DNA from: Parachlamydiaceae bacterium
GTDB taxonomy: Bacteria > Chlamydiota > Chlamydiia > Chlamydiales > Parachlamydiaceae
Direction: 5' to 3'
Assembly (NCBI GenBank): GCA_013816265.1
Contig: JACDES010000011.1
Span: 1 to 42,008 of the forward strand
Length of the DNA: 42,008 bases
Below are positions 7,539 through 16,975 of the stretch, piece after piece. The translations under genes and the position numbers were made by a program. The notes under the pieces were generated by a model that did no database searches, was not told the DNA's origin, and saw only the letters and a list, made by a program, of their open reading frames with translations. The stretch's first letter is position 1. Each line of letters opens with the position of its first letter.

Positions 7539-8008
7539 GAATTTTACAATAGACTTCTTTCAAAAGGTCAAATGATTTAAACACAAAGACCCTAAGAAAT
7601 ATAGAAGCGGATCGAACTCCTTTCTTTGTATCTTAGTGTTCTTTGTGTCTTTGTGTCTTTAGTGTTGAATTATTTTAAATTCACTAACTCTACTCATAAT
7701 GCTATGGTGCGAAGAAAAGGAGGGAAAATTAAAAAGAACGTCCCTGAACCTTAAAATCATTTACTTCTTTTCTTCGCGCCGTAATATTATGAAAAAATAA
7801 AAAAACAAAGCTGATTGCTTTGTTAATATCTTAAAATAAGTTACTTACGATTAATTTTAACTGAGATTGATATTAAATCGCAACAGATAATATTGTTATA
7901 TTTGGTTTAAAGTTTATAAAATAAAGAACAAGAGCTTGCTTCAGAAATTTTTAATCGTTTATTCTGTTTTTCTAGAAAAAATTTAAACCCTTAATTGACA
8001 TCAAAAAT
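7539..8008. other. 470-bp gene-free region with two inverted repeats
   Basis: The gap between divergent ribD and adk holds no convincing ORF. Around 7578-7665 an imperfect inverted repeat pairs ACACAAAGAC with the reiterated CTTTGTGTCTTTGTGTC. At 7705-7780 GGTGCGAAGAAAAGGA pairs with CTTCTTTTCTTCGCGCC across about 40 bases. The rest is A/T-rich and must contain the adk and ribD promoters, but no hexamer pair stands out enough to name. Confidence 0.55.
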
Positions 8009-8689
8009 ATGGCAAACACTCCAGCATTAAATAAAGTTAAAGTCCCAAAAATTTTTATATTGCTTGGTGCACCTGGATCTGGGAAAGGGACGCAAGCAAA
8101 GAAATTAGCGGGAGAATATCGAATTCCCCAAATTTCTACTGGTGATCTTTTCCGTGAACATATGACAAATGATACTGAATTAGGAAAGATTGCGAAGAGT
8201 TATATACAAGAAGGTCATTTAGTGCCTGATGACTTGGTTTTAAATATGCTTCGACATCGAATTGCAAGGCCTGATTGTAAGGAAGGTTTTCTTTTAGATG
8301 GTGTGCCAAGAACCATGTTCCAAGCAAAGGCTATGGATAATATTTTGGATCCAAAAATGCAAGTTGTTTGTTTATGCTTCGATGTACCCGATAGTGTTAT
8401 TGTAAAGAGAGCAGAAGGGCGAATGATTTGTAAGAGTTGTAATACAATTTACAATCGTGATATTTCGCCCCCTAAAGTTCCGGGTGTGTGTGATAAATGT
8501 GGTGGCGGTGTTTATCAGCGTACAGATGATGCCCCAGAGGTTGTTAAGGAAAGATTGAAGGTCTATCACGAATTGACACAGCCATTATTAGCCTATTATG
8601 AGAAAAAAGGGTTTCTAACGCATTTCAATGGAAATCAATCGCCAGATGTTGTGCATGATGAATTAAAGAAATTCATTGATGCGTTGTAG
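8009..8689 (+). CDS. adk: Adenylate kinase, zinc-lid form
   Basis: 226 residues, typical of long-lid bacterial adenylate kinases. The P-loop is LGAPGSGKGT (residues 19-28), the AMP-binding region is ISTGDLFREHM, and LLDGVPRTMFQAKAMD is the conserved AMP-site/lid approach (DGVPR where DGFPR is usual). The lid carries a complete four-cysteine zinc site: Cys141, Cys144, Cys161 and Cys164 (CKSC...CDKC). The reaction is ATP + AMP to 2 ADP in the cytosol. The start at ATG 8009 lacks a clear Shine-Dalgarno. The gene ends ten bases before palindrome copy 2. Confidence 0.97.
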   Translation: MANTPALNKVKVPKIFILLGAPGSGKGTQAKKLAGEYRIPQISTGDLFREHMTNDTELGKIAKSYIQEGHLVPDDLVLNMLRHRIARPDCKEGFLLDGVPRTMFQAKAMDNILDPKMQVVCLCFDVPDSVIVKRAEGRMICKSCNTIYNRDISPPKVPGVCDKCGGGVYQRTDDAPEVVKERLKVYHELTQPLLAYYEKKGFLTHFNGNQSPDVVHDELKKFIDAL

Positions 8690-8698
8690 GCGACAAAT

Positions 8699-8867
8699 CC
8701 AGGCATGTAGACAAATATGGCGCTTCATAACAAAGCGAAAGAGGACTTTCGCACTCCAAACGCTACGCGAATCCTTTAAAATAGCTTTTATTAATGAATC
8801 GCGAAGCGTTTGGAGTGCGAAAGTCCTCTTTCGCTTTATGAAGCGCCATATTTGTCTGCATGCCTGG
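8699..8867. repeat. Dispersed palindrome, copy 2 (long form)
   Basis: A 169-bp palindrome from CCAGGCATGTAGAC to GCATGCCTGG. Its outer arms (ACAAATATGGCGCTTCATA) enclose the same AAAGCGAAAGAGGACTTTCG core as copy 1. The centre (CGCGAATCC...GAATCGCG) differs from copy 1 and resembles copy 3. It lies between convergent adk and the unknown gene at 8916. Just outside its right end, 8870-8895 (GACACCGCACTCTAAAGGG) resembles the outer end of the 4479-4873 element. Confidence 0.9.
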
Positions 8868-8915
8868 AATTGACACCGCACTCTAAAGGGGGTTTCTCAT
8901 TTTTTCGCCTTCTGC

Positions 8916-10010
8916 TTACTTCAGTACTTTTTTGTTGGCTGAAATATACTCTTTGAGCATATTTTTAGAGTAAATCTGAGCTTTTTTTAAGTCACCAACG
9001 GTACCAATGCCTAACTTATTCAAGTTATCTTGTACTCTCATAAATAGCCCTTGACGATATTTCACTCTTTCGACTTCCTCATACTGCTGCGAGGACCTAT
9101 CTAGATCTTCTGCGGATGTGATATTTGGTAATAAACCAAGATTCCAATAGTCTTTCAGATACCAGATAGAAAATTTTGCAAGGCCTTCTAGGGAGACATC
9201 TTCATTTTGAAGTGTATCTACACCATATTCCTCTTCATTTGAAGGGCTATATATACTATCTAAATAAGTTTGTAGTTTTGCAAAAAGACCAGTTGACAGT
9301 CCTTCGGGAGATTCATTAAAGCCAATCGCTTTTACAAGCTGGTATTGTGATGTTTCTTTAATGATAGTTAATTTTTCAATCAAATCAATTCGTGTCGTAT
9401 TCCATGTTATAGCTAAGGCTTTATCAGTTGCTTCAATTATGTTTTTATACAGGTCTGAAACAGCTATTATTGCATTTTTTAAGTCTTCGATATCTTGAAA
9501 AGTGAGTGTATCGCGATCTATCTGTTCTATTTGTATCTCAAGATCTGTAATTTCTCTTTGGTATGAATTGAGCAAATCTTTACATTCATTAGCAAAAAGA
9601 TAAAGATGGTGTTGTAGAGGTTCTAGTAAGCCCTCAGTTTTAAAAATTTCTATATCATCGGATGTTGCTTTTTTAAGAACTTCGTAAAATGTTTGATAAG
9701 GAAGACCGACTAGAAGAGGTGAAAGTTTTTCTGATGAAATATTATCGTTAAATGCCGCTTCCAACAAAATTAAAAATTGATTGTCAGAAAGATATCGACC
9801 TATATTTTCAATTTGAGAATTATTCTCTATTCCTTGTATAATGGCGATAAGTTTTGACGTTGATTCCTGGATATTCCCATTTTGTAAAGCAATAATTCCA
9901 ATTTTAATTTGTTCTGGAGGCATTGAAGAAACCATTTTCTTCAGCTGTTCGGATGTTGATTTATTGAAAAAAATTTGCGTTTCTTCATTCATTGTAGAAA
10001 AATCGAGCAT
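8916..10010 (-). CDS. Lineage-specific helical protein, unknown function
   Basis: 364 residues (358 if translation starts at the internal Met7, MNEETQIFF). Not recognised. It is predicted almost entirely helical: residues 10-110 look like an alpha-solenoid (PPEQIKIGIIALQNGNI, LSDNQFLILLEAAFND), 145-185 is a coiled coil (YQREITDLEIQIEQI), and the C-terminal 60 residues are basic. There is no signal peptide or long hydrophobic segment. It is isolated: palindrome copy 2 lies beyond its stop and the long plus-strand gene at 10291 diverges from it. A secreted effector or a cytoplasmic scaffold are both possible; composition alone cannot decide. Confidence 0.75.
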   Translation of the reverse strand: MLDFSTMNEETQIFFNKSTSEQLKKMVSSMPPEQIKIGIIALQNGNIQESTSKLIAIIQGIENNSQIENIGRYLSDNQFLILLEAAFNDNISSEKLSPLLVGLPYQTFYEVLKKATSDDIEIFKTEGLLEPLQHHLYLFANECKDLLNSYQREITDLEIQIEQIDRDTLTFQDIEDLKNAIIAVSDLYKNIIEATDKALAITWNTTRIDLIEKLTIIKETSQYQLVKAIGFNESPEGLSTGLFAKLQTYLDSIYSPSNEEEYGVDTLQNEDVSLEGLAKFSIWYLKDYWNLGLLPNITSAEDLDRSSQQYEEVERVKYRQGLFMRVQDNLNKLGIGTVGDLKKAQIYSKNMLKEYISANKKVLK

Positions 10011-10209
10011 TGGAAGTCCTGTAATTAGCTAAAGTTTTTTTGAATAGTCAGTATATCATTGACGTCATTGTACGAGGGTTATTAAATATAATCAAATTTT
10101 TAGCAAATGCCGAATCATATTTTTTTATTGGAATCTTTTTTGCTTGAATTTTGATAGTTCATTAATCCTATATTTATACAATCTTAATTTGATTTTAATT
10201 AATCTAGTG

Positions 10210-10290
10210 TTGACTACTAATTTAAATTATGGCAATATTTCTAAATTAATTAACATTAATAAATTATAATACTAGACAGGTGAGATTTTT
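10210..10290 (+). promoter_or_regulatory. Candidate promoter(s) and leader of the 987-residue protein gene
   Basis: TTGACT at 10210-10215 has CAATAT/AATATT 17-18 bases downstream. A perfect TATAAT lies at 10265-10270 but its -35 is poor. AGGTGAG at 10278-10284 is the ribosome binding site for ATG 10291. Which -10 is used cannot be decided from the sequence. Confidence 0.45.
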
Positions 10291-13254
10291 ATGTTGAATT
10301 CTTCGATACGCGTAGATTTGAAATTCCAAAATGCAAAGTTTGAAACGCCCCAGGCTGAAAGTATAGGTTCCTTTAAAAACTTTGCTTTTCTTATTCTTAA
10401 TACATTCACATTGGGAATTTATGCAGCGGGCGAAGCGGTATCTAAGCAATTTAAGATAGATTCTTTTCTTTTAACCGAAAAAGAGCTCAGTCACAATGTT
10501 AATCAACTTCTTCAAGGATATGAATTTTTTGAAAAAGAGTTGGCCGAATTTCAATTACGGGTAAATCAAATTCAAAGACCATCAGATGCTGACGTAAAAA
10601 AGGGTGTTCAAGATTTTAAAGCAAATCTTATCGAATTAAAATCTGTTGAAACAAAACCAATACTAAATGACAAAATCAATGTGGGAAGGATTGCATCAGC
10701 GGTGCAAAAATTCTTTACAGCATGGATTTCCAATATTGCGACTTTTGGTGTTTATGGACTTGTACAAAACTATGCGATGACATACAAAATCACATGTTTA
10801 ATGAAAAAAGAGCAATATACTGATGAACAAATAAAAGAATATCAAAAGAGAAAAACAGATTTTTTTACTTCAACGCTGAATAGAATACAAGAGCTCCATT
10901 CTATAAAAAATCAAATGAATACAATCAAAGAAAACCCTGCTGGCAATGATCAAGTTGAATTTGCAAAATTGAAAGAAAAGCATGACGAGTTACAATCTGC
11001 ATTGATTCAAAAAAGCACTGATTATACGACATTGCTCACTAAAAATGCGGCTCTTACTACACTTAAAGACAATGTCGAGAAGGAGCTTACAACCCGAACT
11101 AAAGAAGCTTCAGATTCAAGAACCGAAGTCGGTAATTTGAAAACTAGAATTGACCAGCTGACCTCTGAAAGAAACACCAACAATCAGCTATTAGCGACTG
11201 CTAGAACTCAGCTTGGTGAAACGCAAAGTAAGGTTAAAACCTTAACGGATCAGGTAACAAACTTAAAAAACGATTTGCAGAATAAAGCTTCTACTCATGA
11301 GAATGAAGAACTTCTAAAATCCATTGGCCCAATTACTACCCCTGGTTCTGTATTTGCACTAGATCCTAAAATTCAAGCTTTTGAGGGTGTGCATGCTAAG
11401 GAAAGTGCAGAAGATATTGATCATGTAAAGAGATATGAAGATGCTAAAACGTTCCCTGAGCTAGTTGAAGCATCATTTCATTATTGTTTTAATAATTTGA
11501 TCAAAATCGGGGAAGCGAAACCAAAAATTAATTTCAACAAAAGCTCTGAGATCTATGATGGGACTTTTACAGCAAACCAAAATGCCCTGTATCGGTTTAT
11601 GGTGTTGGATATCATTGAAGGAGCAAGTTTAGTCGTACTAGCATGCGATAAAAAACTGAAATATTTGCAGTTAAATAACTTTCTGCAGTTGCATTCTTCT
11701 AAACCTAGAAGGGTGATTGTAAAAAATTCTAGTAATGAAAAACCAACTACTCAAATTGTGTTTGGTCATATTGATCAATTCACTCCATGTAACGAGCCAA
11801 ATAAACTGCCTTTAGGCATTGATCCGGTTGGAGCTGCCATCATCTTAAAAAGACTTAATAGTACTGAAAGAGCACATTTATTTACATTATTAATGGAGCC
11901 TTTAATTAACAATGATCATTACGAACTAAGACAAGCAAAGCTATTTGTAAAACCTGCAAAGGGAGAGCCCTCTGAAAGTGGTAAATTAGTGAAGATTGCT
12001 TTAGATTTAATTATTGATATGGCAATGAATATTGAGGAAAAATATCAACCAAATATCTTGTTGAATCTTTGGATGGATACTGCAGATGATACAGAAGTTC
12101 AGCCATTTAACAAAGCCGAGTCGTTGGAAGCCCAAGCTGCATTATTAATGAAGGATGAAGCTAGTGAGCTGCCATTTGTGGAGTGGAGATTTGAAGATAA
12201 TAAGAAATATTTTGATCCGAATTTTTATTCTATTCTTTTACAATCTTTTGACAATTATAGAGCAATATTTTCAAACTTTGGCACAAATATCATTGAAGCT
12301 CCATTAAAAGCTCTAAAAATTGCTGATTTGCCCATGAATGTTAAAGATGCCCTAAGGATTCTTAGTCCACAATATTACATTGGACATGAATTAATGAAAC
12401 CACACCAATGTCTTTTCACAAATATGCTTGGAATGTTTTTATTGCAGCCTACTCAATGGACTGCTACCAATATCCAAGCTTTAAGAAATGCAATGGCAAA
12501 CTATCTTGAGGATCCTAAAAATAATGAAAAGTTTGCTCGTATGATAGGATCTCGGCACAAAATTACAATTGATAAGTTTATTGAAAATTCCCACACAAGC
12601 ACAACAAGACCTATGACTGTTAAGGAATACCAAAATTGGCTTAGAGAAGGCAATGTGGTAACGGTTACCTATAAAAATGGTGATAAGAGAAGTTGGCTTG
12701 GGCAACAATTAAAAACATATCTAGCTACGAAACCTTCAGATAAAAAAGCAATTATAGCAGAAGAGACTAGATGTACTATTAATCAAAAATTAGATCTAGG
12801 AGAATTAGAGATTAATATTCTTGCAAATCTACTAGGTGTCCGTATAGCAGTAATGCAAACAGGCGCAGCAGTTAAAATCAATAATGACGGGTTGATTGTT
12901 CCTAGCAATGAGTATGAATATTTTGGACCCAAAACGCGACAACATCTTAGTCTTTTCTGTTGGACCGGGACCACTTACTATACTATTTTTCCAAAACTAA
13001 AATCGTTAATGATTAATCCAAAAGAAGCTGATCAACTTGTAATAGAAAAGAAATCATTTAATAACTTTGTAGCCAGATTAAATAATTATTGGTTGTTTGT
13101 TAACAAACCAGACGGAGATAATTATGGAATGAAACGCGTGATATATAAAAATCAATATGGAGAACTTATTTCACCTACATTATCTACCCCTATATTACCT
13201 GTACCCCTTCCGGGAGCAACATTACCTCTAATCCCTCTTGGAGTTGCTGTATAA
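10291..13254 (+). CDS. Large coiled-coil protein with OTU-like C-terminal region
   Basis: 987 residues. The N-terminus has two similar hydrophobic stretches (about 25-50, FAFLILNTFTLGIYAAGEAV, and 137-162, FFTAWISNIATFGVYGLVQN), suggesting membrane contact. Residues about 195-345 form a long coiled coil. Residues 700-905 resemble an OTU cysteine-protease fold: HQCLFTNMLGMFL with Cys707, a helix ALRNAMANYLEDPKNNEKFA, LGELEINILANLLGVRIAVM at 836-855, and a terminal TTYYTIFPKL where active OTU enzymes usually have His-Tyr. The expected histidine is Tyr896 or Tyr897, so the domain may be inactive or mis-assigned. A host-ubiquitin-directed effector is an inference only. The stop is two bases from the convergent queC stop. 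Confidence 0.72.
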   Translation: MLNSSIRVDLKFQNAKFETPQAESIGSFKNFAFLILNTFTLGIYAAGEAVSKQFKIDSFLLTEKELSHNVNQLLQGYEFFEKELAEFQLRVNQIQRPSDADVKKGVQDFKANLIELKSVETKPILNDKINVGRIASAVQKFFTAWISNIATFGVYGLVQNYAMTYKITCLMKKEQYTDEQIKEYQKRKTDFFTSTLNRIQELHSIKNQMNTIKENPAGNDQVEFAKLKEKHDELQSALIQKSTDYTTLLTKNAALTTLKDNVEKELTTRTKEASDSRTEVGNLKTRIDQLTSERNTNNQLLATARTQLGETQSKVKTLTDQVTNLKNDLQNKASTHENEELLKSIGPITTPGSVFALDPKIQAFEGVHAKESAEDIDHVKRYEDAKTFPELVEASFHYCFNNLIKIGEAKPKINFNKSSEIYDGTFTANQNALYRFMVLDIIEGASLVVLACDKKLKYLQLNNFLQLHSSKPRRVIVKNSSNEKPTTQIVFGHIDQFTPCNEPNKLPLGIDPVGAAIILKRLNSTERAHLFTLLMEPLINNDHYELRQAKLFVKPAKGEPSESGKLVKIALDLIIDMAMNIEEKYQPNILLNLWMDTADDTEVQPFNKAESLEAQAALLMKDEASELPFVEWRFEDNKKYFDPNFYSILLQSFDNYRAIFSNFGTNIIEAPLKALKIADLPMNVKDALRILSPQYYIGHELMKPHQCLFTNMLGMFLLQPTQWTATNIQALRNAMANYLEDPKNNEKFARMIGSRHKITIDKFIENSHTSTTRPMTVKEYQNWLREGNVVTVTYKNGDKRSWLGQQLKTYLATKPSDKKAIIAEETRCTINQKLDLGELEINILANLLGVRIAVMQTGAAVKINNDGLIVPSNEYEYFGPKTRQHLSLFCWTGTTYYTIFPKLKSLMINPKEADQLVIEKKSFNNFVARLNNYWLFVNKPDGDNYGMKRVIYKNQYGELISPTLSTPILPVPLPGATLPLIPLGVAV

Positions 13255-13256
13255 GT

Positions 13257-13913
13257 TCAGGATACTTCTGCGAAGCCCATATTTCGTAATATACATGCAT
13301 CACACTGGTTGCAGGGGGTATGACGATCTATGGGATTATAACAGCTGATAGTCAATTCTAATGGGGCTCCTAAAGAGAGCCCTTTTTTTATGATACTCTT
13401 TTTATCAAAATAGATGAGCGGTGTAATCAAACTGGGCGGATTTCCTTCCACAGCCTGTTTTGTAGCCAGATTCATTAAGGACTGATACGCTTGCATATAT
13501 GTGGGACGACAGTCTGGATAGCATGCATAATCCATTAAATTGGATCCAAAATGAATTTCTTGTGCCTCATGTAGTTCACACTGACCCAAAGCAAAAGCGA
13601 GAAATAGAGTGTTTCGAGCCGGCACATATGTGTTGGGGATCCCCTTAGTAATCATCTCTTCTAATGATCTTTCCTTAGGGCTTTCAATATTTGAAACAAG
13701 AGAAGATTTGCCAAAAGCTTTTGGGTCAATATTAATAATGTGATGTGGCACTTTATAATATTTTGCTATTTCTTTCGCGGCTTCTAATTCAACTATATGC
13801 TTTTGGCCATAGTTGAAGCTAAGGGCATAACAATTTTTCCCATGCGATAATGCAAGCGCTAATACCACTGTTGAGTCAATACCGCCACTTAATAAAACGA
13901 TTGCTTTTGTCAT
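13257..13913 (-). CDS. queC: 7-cyano-7-deazaguanine synthase QueC
   Basis: 218 residues, full length. The ATP-pyrophosphatase P-loop is LLSGGIDSTVVLALAL (SGGIDST at 9-15). A four-cysteine zinc site closes the protein: Cys191, Cys201, Cys204 and Cys207 (SCYNP, CNQCDAC). SFNYGQKH and IHFGSNLMDYACYPDCR are further QueC signatures. It converts 7-carboxy-7-deazaguanine to preQ0 with ammonia and ATP, supplying queuosine for tRNA. The start codon lies three bases after the queE stop, so the pair is translationally coupled. It is convergent with the 987-residue gene, with two bases between the stops and no room for a separate terminator. Confidence 0.96.
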   Translation of the reverse strand: MTKAIVLLSGGIDSTVVLALALSHGKNCYALSFNYGQKHIVELEAAKEIAKYYKVPHHIINIDPKAFGKSSLVSNIESPKERSLEEMITKGIPNTYVPARNTLFLAFALGQCELHEAQEIHFGSNLMDYACYPDCRPTYMQAYQSLMNLATKQAVEGNPPSLITPLIYFDKKSIIKKGLSLGAPLELTISCYNPIDRHTPCNQCDACILRNMGFAEVS

Positions 13914-13916
13914 GAT

Positions 13917-14591
13917 TTATACTCCTTTCGTTAAAGGATCCCAGATATATTTGTGAATTTGTAGGTTTAACCGAACTGGCAAACTGTCCCGTAGAATCCA
14001 GCTTACAAGCTCTTTTGGATCAAGGGAATTGTGGACAGGGGAAAATAGAATTTCTTTTACTTTCGAAAAAAGGTTATATTTTGCACAAATTTTCTTTGCA
14101 TAATTGTAATCCTCTTCATCAACAATAACAAATTTCACTTCGTCTTTTGAACGCAATCGCTCTATGTTTTCCCAATGATTTTTATCACTCATCCCACTTT
14201 TAGGGCATTTGATATCCAAAATGACATGGACTCTTGGATCCACCTTGCTAGTTGGAAGGGATCCGCCAGTCTCTAAAGTTACTGTAAGATTTCGATCACA
14301 CAATGAAGTGAGAAAAGGATAAACATTTTCCTGTAATAGGGGTTCTCCACCAGTTACACAGACATATTGTTGACCCTTTTTTTCGACATCATTCAAAATA
14401 TTATCTATTGTCCAGGGTGTTCCTTTTCCAAAGGAGTAAGTCGTATCGCACCAAGTACATCTCAGATTACAAGCTGCCAATCGAACAAAGACTGTCGGAA
14501 GTCCGGAAAAACTGGTTTCACCCTGAACACTTGAGAATATTTCAATGATATTGAGAGAATCGTTGCTATTTTTAAGTGTTTTTAAATTCAT
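13917..14591 (-). CDS. queE: 7-carboxy-7-deazaguanine synthase QueE (radical SAM)
   Basis: 224 residues. The cluster motif is CNLRCTWCD with Cys41, Cys45 and Cys48 (CX3CX2C). IFSSVQGETSFSGLPTVFVR precedes it, as in QueE proteins that bind the substrate close to the cluster, and VTGGEPLL is the SAM-binding GGE motif. LDIKCPKSGM and DEVKFVI later in the chain also fit QueE. It makes CDG from 6-carboxytetrahydropterin. It is first in the queE-queC operon; queD and queF are not in this window. The 181-bp region to mdh, which diverges, must carry its promoter. Confidence 0.96.
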   Translation of the reverse strand: MNLKTLKNSNDSLNIIEIFSSVQGETSFSGLPTVFVRLAACNLRCTWCDTTYSFGKGTPWTIDNILNDVEKKGQQYVCVTGGEPLLQENVYPFLTSLCDRNLTVTLETGGSLPTSKVDPRVHVILDIKCPKSGMSDKNHWENIERLRSKDEVKFVIVDEEDYNYAKKICAKYNLFSKVKEILFSPVHNSLDPKELVSWILRDSLPVRLNLQIHKYIWDPLTKGV

Positions 14592-14716
14592 GAAAGAGAG
14601 ACTCTGTAATTTTTAAAATAATATTTGATATAGATTCAACTCATTTAAAGATAACAGAATAGAACATTCAAACAAAACAATTTTCCTAAGATTTTACTAA
14701 TGTTAAAATAATTTTT

Positions 14717-14745
14717 TTGCGGAATATCGAGAGCCCTAATATAGT
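14717..14745 (+). promoter_or_regulatory. Housekeeping-type promoter of mdh
   Basis: TTGCGG (14717-14722), a 17-base spacer and TATAGT (14740-14745) lie about 27 bases before the mdh start. The spacing is ideal for a sigma-70-type (chlamydial sigma-66) holoenzyme. AGGAG at 14762-14766 is the ribosome binding site. Confidence 0.6.
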
Positions 14746-14772
14746 GAACTAAGATTAATACTAGGAGTAAAT

Positions 14773-15771
14773 ATGTCTATAAAACCATTACAGCGAGTTG
14801 CAGTTACTGGTGGGGCAGGTCAGATTGCATATAGTCTTCTTCCTCGGATCGCCAACGGTGATTTATTGGGAAAGGATCAACCTATAGCGCTTCATATCTT
14901 AGAAATCCCTGAAGCTATACAAGCTTTGGAAGGTGTGAAAATGGAGTTGGAAGACGGAGCTTTTCCTTTGTTGAAAGAGATACATATTGGTTCTGATCCT
15001 TTTAAGCTGTTTGAAGGTATCCACTACGCCTTATTAGTAGGGGCTAAGCCTCGAGGTGCCGGCATGGAACGTAAGGATCTTCTTTTAGATAATGGAAAGA
15101 TTTTTGTAGGCCAAGGTAAAGCCTTAAATACAGTGGCAGAAGCATCAGTTAAAGTTTTTGTCGTCGGCAACCCATGTAATACAAATTGTTTAATTGCGAT
15201 GAATCAAGGAACACGAATCCCGCGGAAAAACTTTTTTGCTATGACACGTTTAGATCAAAATCGAGCGACTTATCAACTTGCAAAGAAGGCCGACGTGCAT
15301 GTCAGCATGGTATCTAACGTCACAATTTGGGGAAATCATTCTGCGACACAAGTACCTGATTTTTATCATGCACGGATTAAAGGACAACCAGCATCATCAG
15401 TAATACCTGATTTGAATTGGTTGGAAAAAGAATTTATTGGTTTGATCCAAGGTCGAGGTACTGCAGTCATTAATGCAAGAGGTAAGTCTTCAGCAGCTTC
15501 TGCTGCTCATGCATTAATAGAAGCTGTCAAAGATATCAATAATCCAACAGCTGCAAATGATTGGTTCTCAGCAGGAGTATATTCTGAAAATAATCCCTAC
15601 AAAATTGACAATGACTTGGTATTTTCCTTTCCATGCAGAGCAAGAGCCGAAGGTCAGTATCAAATCGTGTCGAATCTCGAAATAAATGAATTTTTGCAAT
15701 CAAGATTTGAATTAACAGAGAAAGAGTTGAAAGAAGAGCGAGATGTTATCAAAAATTTACTATTGAATTAA
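14773..15771 (+). CDS. mdh: Malate dehydrogenase
   Basis: 332 residues, matching the cytosolic/bacterial type-2 malate dehydrogenases. The NAD-binding glycine motif is [13 protein letters not shown] (residues 11-23). The substrate loop reads [29 protein letters not shown] leads to TRLDQNRA, and the catalytic His189 sits in [14 protein letters not shown]. It oxidises malate to oxaloacetate in the TCA cycle. The start is fixed by AGGAG and by the promoter just upstream. Citrate synthase follows after 12 bases, placing the enzymes that make and use oxaloacetate in one operon. In Chlamydia the mdh gene is kept, but to my knowledge without a citrate synthase beside it. Confidence 0.97.
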   Translation: MSIKPLQRVAVTGGAGQIAYSLLPRIANGDLLGKDQPIALHILEIPEAIQALEGVKMELEDGAFPLLKEIHIGSDPFKLFEGIHYALLVGAKPRGAGMERKDLLLDNGKIFVGQGKALNTVAEASVKVFVVGNPCNTNCLIAMNQGTRIPRKNFFAMTRLDQNRATYQLAKKADVHVSMVSNVTIWGNHSATQVPDFYHARIKGQPASSVIPDLNWLEKEFIGLIQGRGTAVINARGKSSAASAAHALIEAVKDINNPTAANDWFSAGVYSENNPYKIDNDLVFSFPCRARAEGQYQIVSNLEINEFLQSRFELTEKELKEERDVIKNLLLN

Positions 15772-15783
15772 GGAATTGGATAT

Positions 15784-16959
15784 ATGACGGAAGTTCTTTT
15801 TGAAGTTACAAAAGACAATTTGGAAACTGGTCTGAGAGGATATCCTGTAGGATATTGCAACACATCTACCGTCGATCCAGTAAAAGGATTGTATTATGTA
15901 GAACATCCTGTATCTGAAATGAGCCATTGGGAACCAGAGCAAGTCATTTACCTTCTTTATCATGGAAAAGAAGGTAACAAAAAAGATGTGGAAAAATTTT
16001 CGGCTGAGTTGCGAAAACGATCAAAATGTCCGAATGAATTACTAAAGAGTATTCGTCAATTGCCCCGTCAAGGGCATCCCATGAAGTTATTTTCAGCGGC
16101 CTTATTATTGATGGGTATTTTTGAGGGAACTCAAGATTATAGAGAAGATTGTTTAAATCTTATTGCCCAGATACCTGTCATTGCTGCTGAAGTGATCAAT
16201 TATCATGCAGGTTGGGGTGAGTCAAAGCCATCTAAGCCTGAATTAGGCTATATGGAAAATTTCACTCAAATGTTGAATATTCCAAATGCTAATATGGAAC
16301 AGCTAACTCGTATTTTTAAACTTTTCAATATTTTACATTACGATCACGGAGGAGGAAATCTTTCTGCCTTTGTAGGAAAGGCTGTAGCCTCTGGACTCGA
16401 AGACATGCATGGTTCAATGTCTTCAGCAATGTGCGCACTAGCGGGACCGCGACATGGGAAGGCTAACCAAGATTGTTTAATTTTTGTTGAAGAGCTTTTG
16501 AAGGAATTAGGCGTTGATACCACTGAAGTGCAAGTAGAGAAAGCAATTCGTAGCAAGTTAGCGAACAATGAATTAATATTTGGATTTGGACATGCAGTGT
16601 TACGTGTAGAGGATCCGAGAGCTACATTACTTTATGAAGTTGCAAATCAATATTATCCAAACAATCGCTTAGTAAAAATGGCTCGGTTGTTGAGAAATAT
16701 TGGAAGTAAAGTGTTGAAAGAAAATCCTAAAATTGCGGATCCTTATCCAAACGTAGATGCTATCTCTGGTATATTATTGTCGGCAGCAGGTTTTGCCTAT
16801 CCGGATTACTTTACAGTATTGTTTGGAATGGCGCGGGTTGTGGGAATAAGCCGTCAAATAGTTTACGAGCGCATGGAAGCGCGTGAAGGGAAGGGAACGC
16901 CGATCGTTAGACCGAAATATTTTTTTAAGTCAATGGTGGACGAGAAAAGTAAAAATTAA
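15784..16959 (+). CDS. gltA: Citrate synthase
   Basis: 391 residues. The catalytic residues keep the spacing of the pig enzyme (274/320/375): His224 in GPRHGKANQD, His270 in FGFGHAVLRVEDPRA and Asp325 in PNVDAISGILL. ILHYDHGGGNLSAFVGKAVA (His185, His188) is the preceding conserved helix. The N-terminal GLRGYPVG...DPVKGLYY replaces the usual RGYxIEDL substrate-entry motif, giving a form closer to mitochondrial/archaeal-like citrate synthases than to E. coli GltA. It condenses acetyl-CoA and oxaloacetate. It follows mdh by 12 bases and precedes a membrane protein by 16 bases. The closely related 2-methylcitrate synthases cannot be fully excluded. Confidence 0.93.
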   Translation: MTEVLFEVTKDNLETGLRGYPVGYCNTSTVDPVKGLYYVEHPVSEMSHWEPEQVIYLLYHGKEGNKKDVEKFSAELRKRSKCPNELLKSIRQLPRQGHPMKLFSAALLLMGIFEGTQDYREDCLNLIAQIPVIAAEVINYHAGWGESKPSKPELGYMENFTQMLNIPNANMEQLTRIFKLFNILHYDHGGGNLSAFVGKAVASGLEDMHGSMSSAMCALAGPRHGKANQDCLIFVEELLKELGVDTTEVQVEKAIRSKLANNELIFGFGHAVLRVEDPRATLLYEVANQYYPNNRLVKMARLLRNIGSKVLKENPKIADPYPNVDAISGILLSAAGFAYPDYFTVLFGMARVVGISRQIVYERMEAREGKGTPIVRPKYFFKSMVDEKSKN

Positions 16960-16975
16960 AAGGAACTGAGTTGAC

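Noticed and set aside
7539-7700. FMN riboswitch upstream of ribD
   Set aside because: None of the conserved RFN-element blocks are visible on the minus strand.
8663-8881. Overlapping ORFs of 65-72 codons on both strands with nearly identical proteins
   Set aside because: They are the two readings of palindrome copy 2; mirror-image translation is expected from an inverted repeat and there is no start signal.
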